64,000 bases of DNA from Pseudorasbora parva (Eukaryota > Chordata > Actinopteri > Cypriniformes > Gobionidae), in assembly GCF_024679245.1 (NCBI RefSeq), contig NC_090182.1:36989547-37053546 (forward strand), in the 5' to 3' direction. A model generated the notes under the pieces. The model was given only the letters and a program-made list of their open reading frames with translations. It was not told the DNA's origin and did not search any database. Positions within the stretch are counted from its first letter, which is position 1. Each line of letters opens with the position of its first letter. Positions 1-9,433 of the stretch are shown one piece after another. The translations under genes were made by a program, and so were the position numbers.

Positions 1-975
1 TCCTGGTTCAAGCTCTTGTTCTATCCAGACTGGACTATTGTAATGCTCTTCTGGCTGGGCTTCCAGCATGCACTATCAAACCCTTGCAGCTGATCCAGAA
101 TGCAGCGGCGAGAGTGGTCTTTAATGAGCCGAAGAGAACGCATGTTACGCCTCTCTTCATCAAACTGCACTGGTTGCCAATGGCTGCTCGCATCAAATTC
201 AAGGCTCTAGTTCTCGCCTACAAAACAACCACTGGTTCTGCACCATTATACCTAAACTCAATTGTTCAGACTTACACACCCTCCAGAAGCTTGCGTTCTG
301 CGAATGAGCGGCGCCTCGTGGTTCCTTCCCAAAGAGGCATGAAATCGCTCTCACGGACATTTTCCTGGACCGTTCCCACCTGGTGGAATGACCTGCCGAT
401 CTCAATTCGTGCTGCCGAGTCTGTAGCCATTTTTAAAAAACATCTTAAGACACATCTTTTCCAATTGCACTTTTCCTATTGCACTTGACCAATACAGAAT
501 AGCACTTACTGATCATATCTACGTCTCTCATCCGGATTTGTGCCTTCAGGCGGGTATGTTACATAGTTATCATAGCTACCAAAACCCAGTGTTCTGTATT
601 TTGCGTACGTGAGTTTTTGCTGTCGATGGCTATTGCTGCGCGTTTAGCTAGAATGCCATACAAAACCAACCCATTGGGCCACTGAATCCGCATTAACGAC
701 AACAGTTGGGGCATCAGCCTTAGTCCTAATGGGTTGTTATCTTAGCTATCCAAATCCAGTGTTCTGTATTTTCCGTACGTGAGTATTTGTTGTAGCTGGC
801 TATAAAAAAAAAAAAATAAATAAAAAAAAACAGTTGTGTACTCTGCTAATTAATTGAGATTTCTTACAGCTCTTACAGGTTGTTGGCTTTGTTTGTTTCG
901 TTGCTTCTATTGCTCTCCCCTTTTTTGTAAGTCGCTTTGGATAAAAGCGTCTGCTAAATGATTAAATGTAAATGT
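1..975 (+). mobile_element. L2-like LINE, 3' end (5' side cut by window edge)
   Basis: The left edge holds the last part of a LINE second reading frame, a non-coding tail, and a 3' end with the block GTCGCTTTGGATAAAAGCG (from about 931) followed by short TAAATG-type repeats. That tail is widespread in fish L2-type LINEs and the SINEs that share their 3' ends. An A-rich stretch lies at 807-830. At about 972 the LINE passes directly into DIRS-derived sequence, so one element probably inserted into the other. Confidence 0.8.
3..488 (+). pseudogene. LINE ORF2 C-terminal remnant (reverse transcriptase polyprotein)
   Basis: The frame is open from base 3 through a stop at 486-488. It reads as the C-terminal part of an L2/CR1-type reverse transcriptase polyprotein. 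Recognisable family blocks are the LSRLDYCNALLAGLP segment at the start, then LIQNAAARVVF, LHWLPMAARIKFKALVLAYK, and the late WWNDLPISIR block. In the family this region follows the catalytic YADD box and helps the element-encoded enzyme copy its own RNA at the target site. The catalytic core lies outside the window, so only the tail of the protein is visible. No stop or frameshift is seen in the fragment, but it has no start of its own and cannot act alone. Confidence 0.8.
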
Positions 976-1241
976 TAAATGGAAAGGCTGTATCAAATCA
1001 GAGGATTACCCACTGGATAGTGGATGCTATCACCTTGGCTTACCAAGCACAAGGTGTGCCCTGTCCGCTCAGGGTGCGAGCACACTCTAGAAGTGTTGCA
1101 TTCTCCTGGGCGCTGGCACATAGTGCATCGCTGTCAGACATCTGTAGAGTTGCAGGCTGGCCGACAACCTACACGTTCAGTAGGTTCTATAGCCTACGTG
1201 TGGATCCAGTCTCCTCCTGTGTTCTCACCTCAAACGGGTAG
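972..1241 (+). pseudogene. DIRS tyrosine recombinase C-terminal fragment
   Basis: The 89-codon frame aligns by eye with the recombinase C-terminus encoded on the minus strand at 59347-59682. Shared blocks are W-I-V-[DE]-A-I-[TS]-L-A-Y, then R-V-R-A-H-S, then A-G-W and the final RFY carrying the catalytic tyrosine. In DIRS elements this enzyme joins circular DNA to the chromosome instead of an integrase. The right-hand copy reads RVRAHSTRS, giving the expected HxxR spacing, while this copy reads RVRAHSRS. One codon is lost between the catalytic histidine and arginine, so the enzyme would probably be inactive even if the rest were present. The N-terminal core with the first catalytic arginine is absent. 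Confidence 0.75.
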
Positions 1242-1737
1242 AAGCACTGAGAGGCCTAGCTCCTGTCAGGTTGCTGTGACTCGGCACTTAAATTCTCCAG
1301 AGATGAAACTCTGTGACATCTCTACCACCCTTGTGGCGTGGGAGAGCGTCCAACATCAGGCCTCTTGCCGTTGAATAAACCAGTATTTGGCTTGGGCCAT
1401 CTGAGCAACCCTGCGGGGATCCCACATATTTTTCCACTGTTGCTCCCCCTGGAAGCCCTTGTCTTTCCCTTGGGAGAGCCTTCCCTTCTTTGGGACAGAG
1501 CCCTCTCAGGCTATGGCTCAACTATGTCTCCACATAACTCCTCTCAGTATGATGTGGTTCGGCAGCAGCCCCACATTAGAGCCTGTTTTCCCAGTGTTAT
1601 CCAATAGTCAATGAGCGGGTCATGCAGAACAGCAGTGATGGACTTCTCTATGTGAGCCTCATCTCATCAGGGAAGAGAGCTCAGGAGGCTCACACAGGGC
1701 ACTGGAAAAGGGCACAGGCCATGGCGCTTTGGTAGGG

Positions 1738-2126
1738 ATTCCTATTCGTTGGACTCTGACATGGCGTAGAGAGTGACCGACTGAATGGGAACGTCTCAGT
1801 TACGTATGTAACCCTCGTTCCCTGATGGAGGGAATGGAGATGCCACGTCCTGTCGCCATGTCCTCTGTACCCTGCTGGGGTGCCAATTCACCTACTCGGC
1901 TCCTTAGCAAAAGACTAATTTGATGCAAGCACCTGTGCCTCATTTATACCCACACTGCATGGCATGAGCAGCTGGTGCAATCATTGCATGCCAATGTACA
2001 TTGGCTCGTTTAGTTAAACTCAAAGTAGACTGGCTCTCGCTAGCAAGATTCCTATTTGTTGGTACTCCGGCATTGCGTTTCCATTCCCTCCTTCAGGGAA
2101 CGAGGGTTACATACGTAACCGAGACG
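1738..2126. repeat. DIRS internal complementary region and terminal inverted repeat
   Basis: Bases 1792-1837 (beginning CGTCTCAGTTACGTATGTAA) are the near-perfect reverse complement of 2081-2126. Just before each arm lies a direct repeat of about 30 bp (about 1738-1768 and 2048-2078, both starting ATTCCTATT). A mix of inverted and direct copies of the element end is what the DIRS internal complementary region looks like. Confidence 0.65.
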
Positions 2127-2221
2127 TTTCCGCTTTACTCTTAGCAGTGTGCACAAGTGTCATAGCATCCGCTGAGCGAATGCACAGAGTAACGTCATAA
2201 CATAATTTTAAGCACACTTAA

Positions 2222-2600
2222 ATTTATCTAATATGATAAACAGAGCTGCGTTACCTCATACTCATAACCAGAAAAGTGGAAATGGCACCCGCGACAGTAT
2301 CCCATCCCATCATAATAAAAGTCCCACTGTTCGCAAGGTGTGTGTTGCTCAACAATCACTACAGCAGCCTTGCTCAGCTCCAAAACACTCTGTCCTGCTC
2401 TGCTTCATACTACAGTACCGTTAATTATCACAACCTTAAACATGAGTCCTATCCCGATTCTTTTCCATTGGCTGTGTCCCAAGATGTTGCACTCAAACGT
2501 GGCATCATCAAGCTATGCCTTTGTTTTCAATAGGTGCCCTCTAGCGGACGGAGAAATTCCATAGTACAGCTTTAAAGGGGGGAAGCTATTTCATGCAATT
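2222..2600. repeat. Dispersed repeat fragment ending GTACAGCTTTAAAGG
   Basis: The segment contains the phrase GTGCCCTCTAGCGGACGGAG and ends in a TTTAAAG motif resembling the ends of the TTAA-flanked elements seen elsewhere in the window (8995, 14453, 51384). No partner terminus was found, so it is a fragment at best. Short open frames here resemble no protein I know. Confidence 0.35.
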
Positions 2601-3868
2601 CATAGCAAAAAAAAAAAACATATTTCTGTGCCAAGTACTTTGGGATTTGAATCAATTTTGGAAAGTTTTTCTTAGAGTATGGCCCTGTATAACATCGTAT
2701 GGGCACTTCTCCCAGGCAAGAACGTGTGCAAATCAAACCAGAGCAAGAGCGCGCACATCAACAAGCCTCGTTCTTGTTATGGAAGCTGTCGGCAGAGCTA
2801 TCATTTCGTTTTTAGACCAATAAATCAACAATATCACTAAAGACGTGTGTTTTTCATTGTGAGGGAAAGATCATTTTGTAATAATCCAGCGTTAAGGAAA
2901 AAGTGTATGTAGGTTGCTTCTCCAGAGTAGCAACAGAGTTCTGCAAGTGAGTTTGTTTGTTCCCAGTCATGAGTAAAAAATTGCAGGTGTTTAGTGAAAC
3001 GTCATTAAATGTCTGTTTTGTTGGCGATTGGCACGTAAGTGCATATAATGTAGACAGCACAAATGTATAGTGAATATAAAGTTATCCAGGGATTATGCCA
3101 TGATGTATGTGTGTGTGTGTGGTGTGTTTGACTCTCTAGCTCTGCCCACTGCACATATCCACAAGTTTGGGTGTTTTTGGAAATAATCCATACAGCATAA
3201 AACTAAAGACTCTTCGTAGATAGTATGAATGATGCAATACTACTGTATAGGTACTCTAAATAAAACTATACCTTTTAAAGTTTCTTAAGAGTCAAAAACA
3301 TTTCTCTGATGGCAAAGCAAAAAGCATTGTTTATCTCTTGCACTGTATTAAGCCTCTACCATAATAGCTTTCACAAATCAAAGGAAATGTATGTAAGATT
3401 GTGGCCTGGTACTACAGGTGAATCCCCTCTCCCCCTCCTCCCTGACTCAAGGTTGCCAGATTGACTGCATAATCCACAGGAACGTTTGTAGATTTGCAGC
3501 TGTGGTAACTAGAGCAGATCTGGCAACCCGGATGCCGAAACACTACTGAGTTTGTGATTGGTCGATAGGTGGAGGGTGGAGCTTCAGGCCAAAACTCATG
3601 TTATCATCCACATCAGTTGAGGGCAGCAACAACAACTTTTAAATCACAATATCCTGGACAGTCCTCCTGAGACCCAAGGAAAAAAAGCATCATCAAATGT
3701 TTTTATGATTTCCTACTTCTTTGGGGTAAAAAAACAATCTACAATTTAGATTTTTTTAAATTTAATTTTTATGTTTCATTTTACAGCATGTCCACTGTAG
3801 TGGACCACAGGACCACTTTAGTTTAAAAGACAACCAAACTCAGAAAATCAACAATAAACAGAATATGG
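2601..3868. other. No gene seen; AT-rich spacer
   Basis: The stretch holds a short GT run (about 3105-3122), a small inverted pair around 3452-3465 and 3514-3528 (GGTTGCCAGAT and ATCTGGCAACC), and otherwise unique-looking AT-rich DNA. Short open frames lack recognisable domains. Confidence 0.5.
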
Positions 3869-4114
3869 CTGTAGAGTGCGTTTAATCCAACAATAAATTT
3901 AACATAAAAACAAAACAAAAGCAAAGCAAATTATCATTCTGTATGGTTTCACTTACTTAGCATTGATAGTCCTGGAACAGTTTACCCTAGAACATGTCTG
4001 TAGAGTGATATTAATCCAAGAATAAATTCAATATAAAAAATCAAAAAAATCAAAAGTAATGATTATTCTGGTTTGTTTCACTTGCTTAGTGGTGATACTC
4101 CTGGAAGCATTTTC
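3869..4114. repeat. Imperfect tandem duplication of the piggyBac 3' end
   Basis: Copy one (3869-3985) and copy two (3998-4114) both begin CTGTAGAGTG, share TTAATCCAA and TTTCACTT-CTTAG blocks, and both end at a GATA-TCCTGGAA motif. The spacing is 129 bp. Copy two overlaps the end of the piggyBac transposase reading frame, so the last part of that gene plus its 3' flank was duplicated and then diverged. Confidence 0.6.
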
Positions 4115-5580
4115 TGCAGAGAAACATCCTGCATTTGGCACACCTCATATACGTGTTGCTTTTGCAGCCCATATTTCTGCACCTTTTTAGCATGGTTAAT
4201 TTCTACCATCTCTGGCATGTGGGTGGCTCCTAGTCTGCACACAGATGGTTCGGGTTGTGGAATCCTCATTTTAATTGGTGGCTCAAACTCTTCTTCACTT
4301 GTTTCACTGCTGTCATCAAGTTCTGGACAAACCAACAACTCCTCAGCCAGGTGCAATTTGAAGTCCAGGTACTGTTTGGTGTTCTTCACTGGTCTGTTAA
4401 GTGCTTTGCTGTCCGACTTGTATTGGATCCATAAGTTTGTGATGGCAACATCAAAGAAGTGAGTAACTACATGCAATGTCCATTTCTTGGACCTATTTGA
4501 CTTTCGATAAAAGCTCAGCATGCGGTCACAGAGGTTCACGCTAGCCATGTTGTCATTATACTCCCTGATCACTGCTGGTCTTCTTACTGGGACATTGATT
4601 TTATTTTTTGGACCATCTGTTGCAGACATCTTCAGGATGTTTCCCATGAACTGTGGAGGCCATTAGCACTGGTTTGTTGTCATACCATTTTGTGATTGCC
4701 AGCTCAGGACTCTTTCTAACCATAGACACTGATGCTCCTCTTCCCTCTTTTTTCATCACCTTGTCGCTTGGCATTTTGCTCTGCTTTGGGACTCGGTTCT
4801 TCATTATGGTTCCTTTTTCTGGAAGGCCCTTTGCAGGCAATGCATCCATGAGATTGATTGTTGTGAAGTATCGGTCGAAGAATACACTTCCAGTTGGAAC
4901 AGACTCAACCATATGTAGGACTGTTGCTTGTCCAACTCCCAGTCTTTGGCCACTGAATGTATTCTTCCCTTGGTACACTTCAAAATCCAGCATCAGACAA
5001 TTTGGAGAAGCAAGAACAAAGACCTTTAGGCCAGTAGGGCTTGGTTTGCCAGGAACATATTGCCTGACTGGACAGCGGCCTGTGAAAGGGATGATTTGCT
5101 CATCAATGGAGACCTTCTCTTTCTTTGGGAGATTGAGGCAGCCTTGCCTCACACGGTCAAGTAACTTTTCATAAACTTTCCAAAGAATGTCTGCTGTCTT
5201 TGTTTATTCTGTTATCGCCAGGTCATCCACACTCTTGAGTGAGCTTCTTAGCTTGAAAAACATATCCCTTGTCATTTTGCTGCTTTTAACTGGCACTTTT
5301 GTTTTTTTGACCCAAAACATTTTAATTCTGGGATATCCTAGGCAGGCCCTGTGGATTGAAATGCCAAAGTAAATCTTTATTTCTTGTGGAGTAGTATTTA
5401 GAGACACTCCTCTAATTTGTAGCTCTCTTTGATTTGTAAATTCAGCCAAATTCTCAAAAAGTTTGTTGTCAATGTACTGAGTACTGAGTGAATTGGACTC
5501 CAGTCTGCATGGGCAGTAGGGTCATCTTTACAGTCAGGAAGCCCAGGTAGCACAGGTGTGAAACTATGGGAACAAAACAC
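4078..5580 (-). pseudogene. piggyBac-type transposase pseudogene
   Basis: Read on the minus strand, this is a piggyBac (DDE_Tnp_1_7) transposase, the enzyme that cuts out and pastes TTAA-flanked DNA. An N-terminal block (about 5449-5207) carries [19 protein letters not shown] and [13 protein letters not shown]. The catalytic part carries [30 protein letters not shown] and ASVNLCDRM, so the expected aspartates are still visible. The extreme C-terminus has a cysteine/histidine-rich finger (CxxC pairs, about 4185-4082) in another frame. Lesions: an upstream frameshift near 5480; an in-frame TAA at 5204-5206; a 1-nt shift at the A/T run near 4600, where the catalytic part leaves its frame; and another near 4190 just before the finger. 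I could not define terminal repeats or flanking TTAA sites. It resembles the multi-copy PGBD3/PGBD4-like fish transposases; I assign no host gene symbol. Confidence 0.85.
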
Positions 5581-5783
5581 AAATGAAAGTTAATTTGTAA
5601 TAATAATTAAACCTCAAACAAATCTATTTGAATATCTGTGTTACGGACGTAATATGGTCTCCTATTGACCACTCGTAAGTCAAAACGTAGAATATTTTTG
5701 CTAATTTGCATATTTTATTATACCACGTGGATAATCTCCAAGCCTTACTAATATTTATTACTGATTATTTATCACTGGATGTA

Positions 5784-7632
5784 CCCATACGGAAATGTAA
5801 TATATGTCTATATATGAAATATCAATATATGCGATATATGTGATATATAAAGTAAAAACATATATGAAACATATTAGAAATTGGAACAATTCCATATATT
5901 GACATATAAATGTATCCCATATATTATATATGTTAATGTATGTATAATGCATATTTTGACATATAGGTCTCATATATGAAATATCCTAATATGCTCATAT
6001 AGAGTAAAAACATAAATGCACATATATGCACAGCATCAGAAATTCCATATATTGACATATATCTTTAGTCCACATATTATATATGTGTAAATTATATATG
6101 TGACAAATCATTATCACTGTCAAATATCGCAGAGTCTTAAAATCTATACTATGTATAAAACAAATGACATGTAAAATATAAAATATTTATAATGTTACTT
6201 ATTGTCAGGCGAGGCAAGAGATGAAGGACTCAAGGGTGCAGAGGTCAATGGGCTTTTTATTAGACTTCAAAAATAAACAATCGAAACAATCAAACCCCTT
6301 CATGCTTGTAACTGGCTCGCCTTAGTTTTTATACAATAAAAAATCCTCAAAAAAACGGGAATTCACTTTTGCCAATAGTTTGTGTTCAAACTAACTGTAA
6401 GATTCTCAATGAGGGAGTAAAAATAAATTGTATCTATTTAACCACTGAATGAGATAACATAGTAACAATTAGCACATGGATGGAAATCCAAGACAGCATT
6501 GTGAATATCAAAGCGCAACACTATAAGTAAACAAATTAACAGTAAATCAATTCCAAACCCAAAATACCAGTGATACACAAACAAAAAACAGTACCAAACA
6601 ATTCAAAATGGCGTAAAGGGAAAAGGATATACAGTCTGCAATGCAAGTCTCTTATATGAGTGTTGTAGAAGGCCCAGTCCCAGCAGGCAATGAAGATATA
6701 CAATCCTAAATCCTAGATTAGGCACTGGCACAATCCAACACAGGTCAGAAGTAGGTATCAGTGCACTCAAGCCCCATAACCGAGTCCTCTGCAAGCTTCT
6801 CTGCAAACTTCCAAACACTATGAATTAACATTTTTATGGTACATAAAAATGTGCATTTGAACAAGATTGTAAAGCATTAGAATGTACAATTCACTTAACT
6901 CTCAAATACAATGTGATTCCAGGCATTTTCACACATGCTCCATTGCCATGCCTCTCCTCTATGCTACTCGTAACCTTAAAACCACTTCCTCCATTTGTTG
7001 CCCTCTAGAGGACAGGATGAAAAATGTCACCCATGTACCAGAGTAACCGTTACATGCTAGAACAAAACATGAAAGTACACGCCATGGCTAATGATGAGCA
7101 CAAGCCGCATGCTAAACAAATAACCCTAAACACATGGACAAAAGAGTGAATACTGCCCAAGCAAAACTAGATGCTCACACGAGACCAAGCGAATGCTCAA
7201 ACTGTACACTTACAACGGGGAGAAAAACACACATGGAGCTTTTAATGGCCGAAGCCTGAACCAAAACCAAATTATGAAATGCCAGGATTCAAACACCACT
7301 ATATAAATCCATATAAAATCCTATACAAGCATACTGAATGTTTGCATATATTATGTTTAAATAAACTTACATGTATAAATTTGACATATATTGTTTACAT
7401 ATATGGCATTAACATACAGTACCATATAAAAAAATCATCATATAAATAATTTTAATATATGTATATATAAGAATTATTCTATGGGTATTTCATACATGGT
7501 ATAAACCTATATCTTCATATATCGTGAGAATGTATATATGCGCTAATAATGTATTGCCTTATATGAAACATATATGACATCACTACTTGGATATAGGGAC
7601 ATATATGTACATATATTACATTTCTGTATGGG
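5784..7632. mobile_element. AT-rich inverted-repeat element, CCCATACGGAAATG termini
   Basis: The left end starts CCCATACGGAAATGTAATAT and the right end is the reverse complement of CCCATACAGAAATGTAATAT. Both then run into several hundred bases of CATATATG-rich sequence that can pair across the element. TA precedes the left end and follows the right end, consistent with a 2-bp target duplication. A GC-richer block at about 6193-7260 splits the arms and includes a candidate solo LTR. No transposase is visible, so the element is non-autonomous. Its layout resembles the shorter element at 17023-17290. Confidence 0.6.
6193..7054 (-). mobile_element. Candidate solo LTR
   Basis: Read on the minus strand this block starts TGTAACGGTTACTCTGGTAC and ends AATAAGTAACA, with the TG...CA ends of an LTR. 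It has a TATA-like CATATAAGAG about 6650-6660 and an AATAAA polyadenylation signal near 6260, about 65 bases before its 3' end. The flanking 5-bp sequences (TATAA and TGCTA) do not match, so either the duplication has decayed or one border is wrong. No gag or pol is nearby. Confidence 0.4.
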
Positions 7633-7639
7633 TAGTCAA

Positions 7640-7770
<131 letters not shown>

Positions 7771-7957
7771 TCTTGGTGTGTGGCTAACTATAAGAACTGA
7801 ATAAATTATCCTGGAACTAAATAATTCATAATTAATTCATACGTGTTACTCCTGGTCCACAGAGGGCGACGTCTGTCCTACTCATCCCTTTCTGTCTCTG
7901 TGTCTGATTCTGTCTGCTCATCTGAGTCTCTTGCACTGTCTTCCTCTTCTTCACCGT

Positions 7958-8510
7958 CAGTGGCGGATCTAGAAAATTTTACATGGGGGGGGGCAAAGGG
8001 GTGGCAAGAGGTCTTGGCAGGGTGGCAGGTGTGGACGATACATGGAAATCCCTATATGTGAATTGCTTTAACAAAACAAACACAAAACCACTTGTACTTA
8101 TTGTTTAATCATGCCCTTAGACACTACAAAGGTTTAATTCAAAACAGTAATAAGCCCAGCGTTCGAACAAAACAAAACAGTATAAAAAGCAGAATTAAAA
8201 TATAAAAAAGTACAAGAATTGTGGGAATTGAAGGTCTACTCTCTTCCTCTCTGTCATCTTGCTCCTCCTTATCCCTCTATCTGAATCTGGAGCCTCCTCT
8301 TCATCTCTCACTGATTCTTCTTTTTTCTCGTCTCCTTCACTTATTTCCTTGTCTCCTTCTGTCTTCTCCTGCTCTGACCCCCCTGCCCTCTCCAGTTTAC
8401 TGCCTTCGCCTTCATTTCCCTCACCCTCTTCTTCCTGTGTACTTCTTAGGATTTTTTTTTAGCAAAAAAGCTAGTAATATTCTTACTTTTAGCCTTCCTT
8501 TTCATTGTTA
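7958..8510 (-). mobile_element. hAT-type element fragment (end plus start of transposase)
   Basis: The left border CAGTGGCGGATCTAG has the CAG start typical of hAT termini and opens abruptly inside C/T-rich DNA at 7958. A short frame on the minus strand starting near 8505 reads like the beginning of a hAT-type transposase. The opposite terminus was not found, so the element is truncated soon after the first exon-like segment. Confidence 0.5.
8226..8505 (-). pseudogene. N-terminal fragment of a hAT-type (TTF/ZMYM-like) transposase
   Basis: Minus-strand translation from the ATG at 8503-8505 gives MKRKAKSKNITSFFAKK, similar to the short basic start ending in SFF seen in many vertebrate hAT-type proteins with TTF zinc fingers. 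It is followed in a shifted frame by a long acidic Glu/Lys/Ser-rich stretch read from C/T-rich plus-strand DNA. A run of nine T on the plus strand (8452-8460) marks the frame change. The zinc finger and catalytic domain are missing. The assignment rests only on the first residues and the neighbouring terminus. Confidence 0.45.
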
Positions 8511-8994
8511 GGCTCCAGCTACTTTCTTCAACTATCTTGCCTGCAAAAGTCAATATGTGAAAACCTCTAATTATCCTTGTATTACATTACACTGTGGGGC
8601 CATGTAGCTAATAAGTAGCCTATATAACAAATATAAAAACAGAAAGATTTATCACATGCACACACCAGTTATGTTTAGACAACTTAATCCTATTGTATTT
8701 ATTTCCCCAGTTCTAACATGGTTTCATTGCTGTGATATCTGAGAGGACTTGGATTTAATAGGACTGCTTAGCTAAATTAAATGTAAAAAGAATAATACTA
8801 ATTTAATGAGTAAAACTTCTCTAAAAAAAGTCTATATTATGACAGATTACACAACATAATAATATAATATAATATAATAATATGAATGTATAATAGTATT
8901 AACAATTTAATTTTAAAACTTTGTATTAAATTATTACTGTCCCTGATAAGAATATGGTACTCTTGTAAGAAAGTAGCAGTGACGGGGACAAACT

Positions 8995-9433
8995 TTAAAG
9001 CTACACTGTGTAACTTTTTTTAGTTTATTCTTAGCTAAAAACACGTAGTTCTTTCAAAAATATATGTGCTCATTAATGTATATTTACTTCTTTCAAGTAA
9101 TAAAGTATTCTGGTAAGTTTATAATATGCCATTGAAAATACATACGTTTGAGGGGTTCGAATGCTGGTCGCCATGTTGCCCCTCCATCGTGAAAGTACAT
9201 TAGCCAAAGAGGGACATACCCTTAAATTCAAGCTTTGCGTTTCGCGTTTTAACACTCGATGGCACCATGTCGAATGTGAAGAGGGGGATTGCCATGTTAA
9301 TCTTGGACTAAATCGGCCACCATAGGAGTTAAAACGAAATCAGAATTGAGAGGAACAGAAACTAATATTCACTGCATGGTCATATACCTTTTCACCGCTA
9401 GATGGGGGAAAATATCACACAGTGTAGCTTTAA
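8995..9433. mobile_element. TTAA-flanked MITE
   Basis: The left end reads TTAA then AGCTACACTGTGTAACTTTT. The right end is CACACAGTGTAGCT then TTAA, an inverted match of about 14-15 bp. The interior (about 430 bp) has no coding capacity. It matches the border pattern of the elements at 14453-15472 and 51384-53012. TTAA duplications are made by piggyBac-like and Kolobok-like transposases; I cannot tell which. Confidence 0.65.

Larger units (their letters stand above)
972..2128 (+). mobile_element. DIRS retrotransposon, 3' half
   Basis: This stretch contains the C-terminal part of a DIRS tyrosine recombinase, a 3' untranslated stretch, an internal complementary region at about 1738-1840 and a terminal repeat ending near 2126. 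The reverse transcriptase and gag halves are missing: LINE sequence lies directly upstream. It runs on the plus strand, opposite to the full-length DIRS at 58949-63953, and its terminal repeats differ from that copy, so it is another subfamily or much older. Confidence 0.7.

Noticed and set aside
4073..4462. Plus-strand frame opposite the piggyBac gene, and similar ones at 4653-5174
   Set aside because: Antisense shadows of the transposase, without domains of their own.
9150..9170. GGTTCGAATGC, resembling a tRNA B box
   Set aside because: No A box or cloverleaf around it; it lies inside a TTAA-flanked MITE.
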